Notes under the pieces: model-generated | The model's input: the letters and a program-made list of their open reading frames with translations, nothing else | Told to the model about the DNA's origin: nothing | Databases searched by the model: none | Made by a program: the position numbers and the translations under genes | In this document: piece after piece, positions 58,700 through 64,000 of the stretch | Layout: every line of letters begins with the position of its first letter | Position numbering within the stretch: the stretch's first letter is position 1 | Origin: Dryas octopetala | Taxonomy: Eukaryota; Streptophyta; Magnoliopsida; Rosales; Rosaceae | Reading direction: 5' to 3' | DNA: 64,000 nt | Assembly: GCA_963921425.1 (NCBI GenBank) | Contig: OY992834.1 | Location: 4,402,001-4,466,000, forward strand

Positions 58700-61600
58700 A
58701 TGAAGTTCAACTTCGACTTGCAGACGATAGCGGAGGAGGAAGGGCGGTCCGCGACACCCAAAGACGAAGTCGAGTGGGTCCCACTGCAGAACCACCCGGT
58801 CTTCACTTCCACCACCACCACCACCACCGACCCGGTCCACCAGTCCGACCCGGCTCCGGCGCCCCGAAATCTCTTGGCCTGGGACGGAGCCTCTCGCCTT
58901 TACTTCTGGGATTCCGACAAACGCTGCCTTCACCGGATCTCCGTTCGCCTCGGCGACCCTGACCCCACTTCTGTCCTCGCTGCTTCGCCCTCTAAGGTCG
59001 CCATTCACCACTCTTCCCCTCACTTATTTTTCTAATTTGTTTGTCTCTGTTTGGTTGCTGAGAAATTGAAGGGAAAGAAAGCTTGGAGCGGTGAATTGTT
59101 AGGAGTCTGTCATAGCAATGCCTGTACTTAACTGAGCTTAGTGAATAGGACAGTTACCTATCTAGCTTAGTTTAGATGATAATGGAAACTTTTTATCTGT
59201 TCTATCTATGCTCATGCACTACAACATGAACTCTTAGGCCGTAGTCTGCATACCCTATTTTTTAAAATCTAAAAAATGGACCATATTTTTTTCGATTACT
59301 TGTCTAATTGTAAGGTTTTGCATAGTTAGTTTGCGATAATGATACTTCAAATCATGTCTTGTTAGCTTTAACTGTATAGCTGATAATGCCGGTAATTCGA
59401 TACTGGATAGGTGCTGCAAGCGGATGTAAAGGTCAATTTTGTGGTTCACAAAATCTCCATCAATAGGAATGGATCAGCATTACTCCTTTCTAGTTCAGAT
59501 GGTCTATGCATTATGTATCTTTATGGGCGTACTTCCACCAAAGACAATGCCACCATTTGCAGGTATGATCAGAAAATGGCAATAGGGTATTCCTTTTGGT
59601 TTCATCTTAAACATGTTGGGTTAGGGTGTCTTTGAAAGCAACTTGAGTAGGAATGACTTCTAATTGTGATTGGATTTTACTGTGACGTGTTCATTGAGGC
59701 TTATTTTTCTGTGGGAACTCTTTTTGCAATTCCTGCATTTATAGTTTATTGTAAGGCAAAATATATGAAGCCCTCTGTTGTACTTTCTCACAGAATACAT
59801 TGTAACTTATTTATTTTTTTCCCCAGAGATTCCTTGATCTGAATTTTTATTATAGTTTTGGATGATACCTTTGTGCCTTTGTTTATGTCAAATACTTGCT
59901 CTGGAAATTCATGTGCTAAGCTTGTCTTCCTGTGGTGGAGAATGTACTTATGGATAGGATATATCTTCTGTTTTATTGGACATTGTGTTGCAATTAGTTT
60001 ACCTTCTAGGTTTCAAAACTAAAGATTCTGATGTATCCTCTTTTTGTTTTCCTTTTTTTTTCTTTTTTTTTTCTTATAAAAAAACTTACAGGACTGTTAC
60101 TGCTGGTTCACAAATCTACTTAAGTGGAAGCAATGTCATACGTATACTGCAAGTTTCATGGCACCCTAACAGTGACACCCATCTGGGAATTCTTTCTTCT
60201 GATTCAGTTTTTAGGTATCAAATTCTTTTCCATTCATACAATATCAGGATGGTTTCATGTTGTAAACACAGATACTGGTAGACATGTTTATATTGCAATA
60301 TTTTTTTGAGGTCTTCTTGGTTGATATTACATGGAAAATTATGGAATGATACAATGTTAAAAACATACTGAACTAATCAACGAGTAACGTTGTAAATGTT
60401 ATGAGAAGGATTTCAATATAATGCAGTGATAACTGGAAAAGTATGGCATGATTTGGATGGAAAAGAATAGACCTGATTTGTTTCATTTATTCTTTCTAGG
60501 TAAATTAATTAAATTTCAATTGGCAAGGTTTATCTTATAGAGGCATACTATATAGCATGTGATTTTGTTATACATGTTGGAAACAAGGTTTCATAATATT
60601 TGCTTTCCAAAGTTCATATTAGCTTGTCTTTACTGGAAAAAAAAAAAGGCTTCATATTAGCTTGTATATATGGTTTTCTTATGCATATAAACCTTGTCTA
60701 TGAGTTCGATTAATTTAATTCTGTCTTTAATAAATTATTGTGTTTTGAACAATTGGTATCCTTTTGTTTAATTTTTTATTTACCTTCACTTTTTTGTAGA
60801 ATTTTTGATTTGTCTTCCGATCTTATGAAACCAGAGCAAGAGTATTACCTACAGCCTGTGCAACCAGGTAGATCCAGGAATGCCACATCAATTTGCCCCG
60901 TTGACTTTTCATTTGGTGGTGACCACTTGTGGGACTGGTTTAGTGTACGTTCTTCAGAAATTTGTAGTTCTATTTGCTTCGATATGCTCTTATTTGCATG
61001 GTTTTTTCTTGTTTAACCACTGATGCTGAAAGTTATGTGATACTCTCACTACCACTTATTGTGTTAATCATAGTGTTCATTTTTGTTCATATGTAATATG
61101 CATATTCTTGAAATAGATTGCAATGCTTTTGTTCATGTTTTGGCTCTGCTGATACCTTTTGAGACATGGAACTCTTTTTCTTGACTTTAATAGTTGTTGC
61201 CTTTTGCTATCAATTTTTCATGGAGATGTTAATTATTCTATTATGATTGTCCATAGCTTATCTTTGTTTTATTATAACATTTGTGCTGCCTGTTCATCTT
61301 CCATTATATTTCTATGTTCATTCTGATTAGGCAAATTGAATTTGTATGTTCACCCACTATAACCGTTCCATCATTTACTCATTCATATGTTATTGTACAG
61401 GTTTTCATTTTGTTCAGTGATGGTTCTGTGTACATCCTTTGTCCCATTATTCCATTTGGAAGGTAATTTATTCTTCATGCCCTGCCCTTTTGTATTAAAT
61501 TTTGAAATGTTTAAGGCTTGTGGTTTTCTCCCTAGGGGCTACTACAGGTAGGAACCAGGGTTCTTTTTAATCTGTTTAAAAGCACATGATTCTGGATAAT

Positions 61601-64000
61601 GGAACCATAAGGTTACTTCGGTTATCGTTATGTGTGACACATGCCATAAATTATAAAGCTGGATGCATCAATTATAGTCCCATTAGGAGCCTTTTTAAAC
61701 ATGCTTAGTTTATAGAGAACATTTTAGTTGAACTAATATTGTATATGCTTTGAAATTATATGACCTAATGTTCCTCCCTCTAAATCTGTGCCTCTGTCAT
61801 ATATAAGGCTGTGATGTTTATATCAGGCTGCCCATTACATGCTAACTGATCTTTATAATGGATTATGAGTATAATTAATTGTTTTATTTTGAAATAGTGT
61901 CTACAAATGGGAATCCATAGTAGAGATATACAATGATGCTCAGACATTTGGCCTGAAGTCAGCCAACTCAGTGGCTGTTAGAAATTCGAATCTAGCTATT
62001 TCTTGGTTGGAAGCAACATTTCCAGAGATTTCAGACCAAGCAACAGGAGCAGATCTATCTGTGATAAGAGCTCATCCTTATGCTTTATTTGATGCATCAC
62101 TCTCATTGCAGGTACCTATATTCTCTTATCTATGGCATGCAGCATGTGGTAGTTGCTTATGCTCTATGGATACTCCTTAATAAATAAATTAGCAATGTCA
62201 AACAGGGCATGACATAGGTTTGATTAACAATATGTGTTGGACATCTACCCATTGAGCATGATCTAAAAATTTTAAGATGATAAAAATGAATCACATACAA
62301 AATGAGGTACCGTTGTTATTGTTTGATCTTCAATTATAATTTGGGCCCTACTCAAGTCTCATAGTGTTGGGCCGTAGGGTGTTTTGAGTTGGCAATTTAT
62401 TTTTCAAATTTTGGTTGTGTTTATTGCAATCTTTAGAAGTTTACAGTATCATCTACATTATAATGTACTAGGGGCCTCTGAGGAAAGTATGTTGTGGTGA
62501 TGATGAAGATTTAGCCTTACGGGGTGCTGAATGTGAAGGTAGAGCAGTCAGTTTTCTTTATAATTTAGTCAGCAAAGACTCAATTTTGGTGACTGCCTGG
62601 AGTGGTGGGCAATTGCAAATAGATGCCCTGGCTGATGAAATCCAGCCGGTCTGGAATGTTGGCAGCCCACCTCGCCTTCGTGTTGATTCCCGTGACCAGA
62701 TTCTTGGTCTTGCAATGATCTGTGAGTCAACCCCAGGTAAGCTTTCATCTGTGAAGCTTGATCAACCACTTGATAGTACTCTTTGGTTGGGGCATTCTCC
62801 CCCTCTGTTGAGGCTGGCTATTGTGGATCTGGCTCTGCCTAGGAAAACAGAAAGTGGTTCTCTTATTATGATGTTTATTGATCCCCTCATGCCAGAAAGA
62901 ATATACACCCTTCATGGTGGAGGGATAGATTCAATAGTGTTGCATTATCTCCCATTTACAAGTCAGTCCAGTGGCAAGAATGAGACCATGAGAACTCCTT
63001 CTGTGCATCCTGTTCTAAGTACGTGCCAGGGAGAAATTTCCTCGCAGTCTCCACTTTCTGGTTTTATGTCATTATCAGATTCATTTGGGTATTCATGGAT
63101 TGTGGGAGTCACTGTTGCTCGGGAATGTATTGTGCTGGAAATGAAGACTTGGAACCTGCTGCTTCCTCTTCACGTTGATATGGCGAATAAAAACATTCGC
63201 CTGGAAGAACCGGAAGAGAAGGATATAGCAGATATCTTAAGCAAAGAACTCCTAAGTGGACCTAAGGTGGGGTTTCTTCCTCAGATCTCACCAAATTTGC
63301 ATTCTGTTACTGCCGATTCCATTGATGGTCGATCAATGCTTCATCAGTACTTCAAGCTTTTTCATGAAAATTATGTGGAGTATGCACACAAGGTAAGAAT
63401 GTACCAAGCCACTTTTAGCTGTTCAAACCTTTATTTTGTGTACACTATAAGCTATTTTACTTATTTGTTTCTCTCCCTCTCTCTCTCTCTCTCATGCACA
63501 AGAAAGACGGTTTATTTTTGTTGTGTTTAGATAGTTTTTGTACATTTCACAAGTTTAAAAGTTGCATGGAGCTACAACAATTTTCCTCCTTCTGGAAAGG
63601 ATAAATTTAAGCTAAGAATCTGTGGTAGTGTGGTTAATTAAAAAAAAAAAATCACTGGTAGCAAATTAATGATCCATCTTTCTATAAAGAAGATGGCATA
63701 ACACAACAGCTACTACTGCATTAGTAATTGTGGTTGATGCATGAGAAGAACCATTTTTACAGTGCTTGAGATGTCATTGAGTGTTGCAGTTCCATCATTT
63801 AAGGATCCAATTTTCAGGGTTGTCATCAGACTCTCCACCACTGTCATGAAATTTATTAACTCAGGCTGGTTTAATAAATTTTACCTTTCAATAGTTTGAT
63901 TTGGGCAATATTCCTATGCTGTTTTGGATTTAGTAATGATATTTTCCTGATTTTGTGATTTTTTCCAATGTTCTAGGTTTACTTTGAACTCAAGCATCAT
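58700..64000 (+). CDS. NUP88: Nuclear pore protein NUP88 / MOS7, 5' part (runs off window)
   Basis: Exons in the window: 58700-58996, 59411-59562, 60092-60214, 60800-60944, 61401-61462, 61898-62111, 62472-63392, and the start of the next at 63977-64000. They join in frame for about 646 residues; the C-terminus lies to the right. NUP88 is a cytoplasmic-side nucleoporin that anchors partner nucleoporins. In Arabidopsis, MOS7 controls CRM1/XPO1-dependent export and is needed for immune signalling. The start (MKFNFDL...EEVEWVPLQNHPVF, with a variable Thr-rich stretch after it) is typical of plant NUP88. The N-terminal beta-propeller is suggested by repeated ISINRNGSALLLSSSDG, VSWHPNSDTHLGILSSDSVF and VFILFSDGSVYILCP. 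The large exon covers VSKDSILVTAWSGGQLQIDAL and the propeller end. A coiled-coil C-terminus is expected beyond the window. All junctions fit GT-AG. Confidence 0.92.

Overview
The window is plant nuclear DNA. It has intron-rich genes with GT-AG (rarely GC-AG) introns, AT-rich intergenic DNA full of small class II transposons, and plant-specific gene families (CRINKLY4-related receptor kinase, ELF4, plant PI-PLCs). A dicot is clear. A woody rosid such as a member of the Rosaceae is my guess from general protein similarity and is not proven.

Layout, left to right. 1-7.2 kb is repeat-rich: a possible LTR fragment, a 194-bp tandem duplication, and a Harbinger-type MITE (4736-6770) into which a Pack-MULE (4874-6550) has inserted. 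The Pack-MULE carries a piece of an arogenate dehydrogenase gene and a piece of a GRF zinc-finger gene. 7.2-9.6 kb holds an intronless CCR3/CCR4-type receptor kinase (+). 12.0-16.9 kb is NFXL2 (-, 13-14 exons). 17.4-27.1 kb holds two tandem phosphoinositide phospholipase C genes (both -), one PLC2-like and one PLC4/6-like. 28.3-30.1 kb is a secretory cyclophilin (+). 30.2-32.6 kb is a PIF/Harbinger element carrying only the Myb/SANT-like ORF1. 34.0-34.4 kb is ELF4 (-). 35.0-36.5 kb is GINS subunit PSF3 (-). 37.4-39.4 kb holds a foldback MULE-type MITE and a non-autonomous hAT-type element. 39.9-42.1 kb is a CPRD49-like GDSL esterase (-). 44.0-48.5 kb is an ATH9-like ABC1 kinase (-). 48.5-54.7 kb is a gene desert with several MITEs. 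54.7-56.2 kb is a small four-helix membrane protein (+). Then come a truncated tRNA-Thr and a purine/pyrimidine foldback element. 58.7 kb to the window end is the 5' part of NUP88/MOS7 (+).

The genes are housekeeping, signalling and clock genes with no common pathway. Only the two PLC genes are related to each other: they share the length of six of nine coding exons. I joined exons by hand at splice consensus sites. The joined reading frames stay open and have the lengths expected for the families: PLC 595 and 579 aa, NFXL2 865 or 870, cyclophilin 225, PSF3 184, GDSL esterase 256, ABC1 kinase 536, membrane protein 210. The most unusual content is the transposon layer: nested elements, gene-fragment capture, and a shared terminal-repeat signature between the ORF1-bearing Harbinger element and the MITE that hosts the Pack-MULE. 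I found no sign of a wholly new biochemical system.
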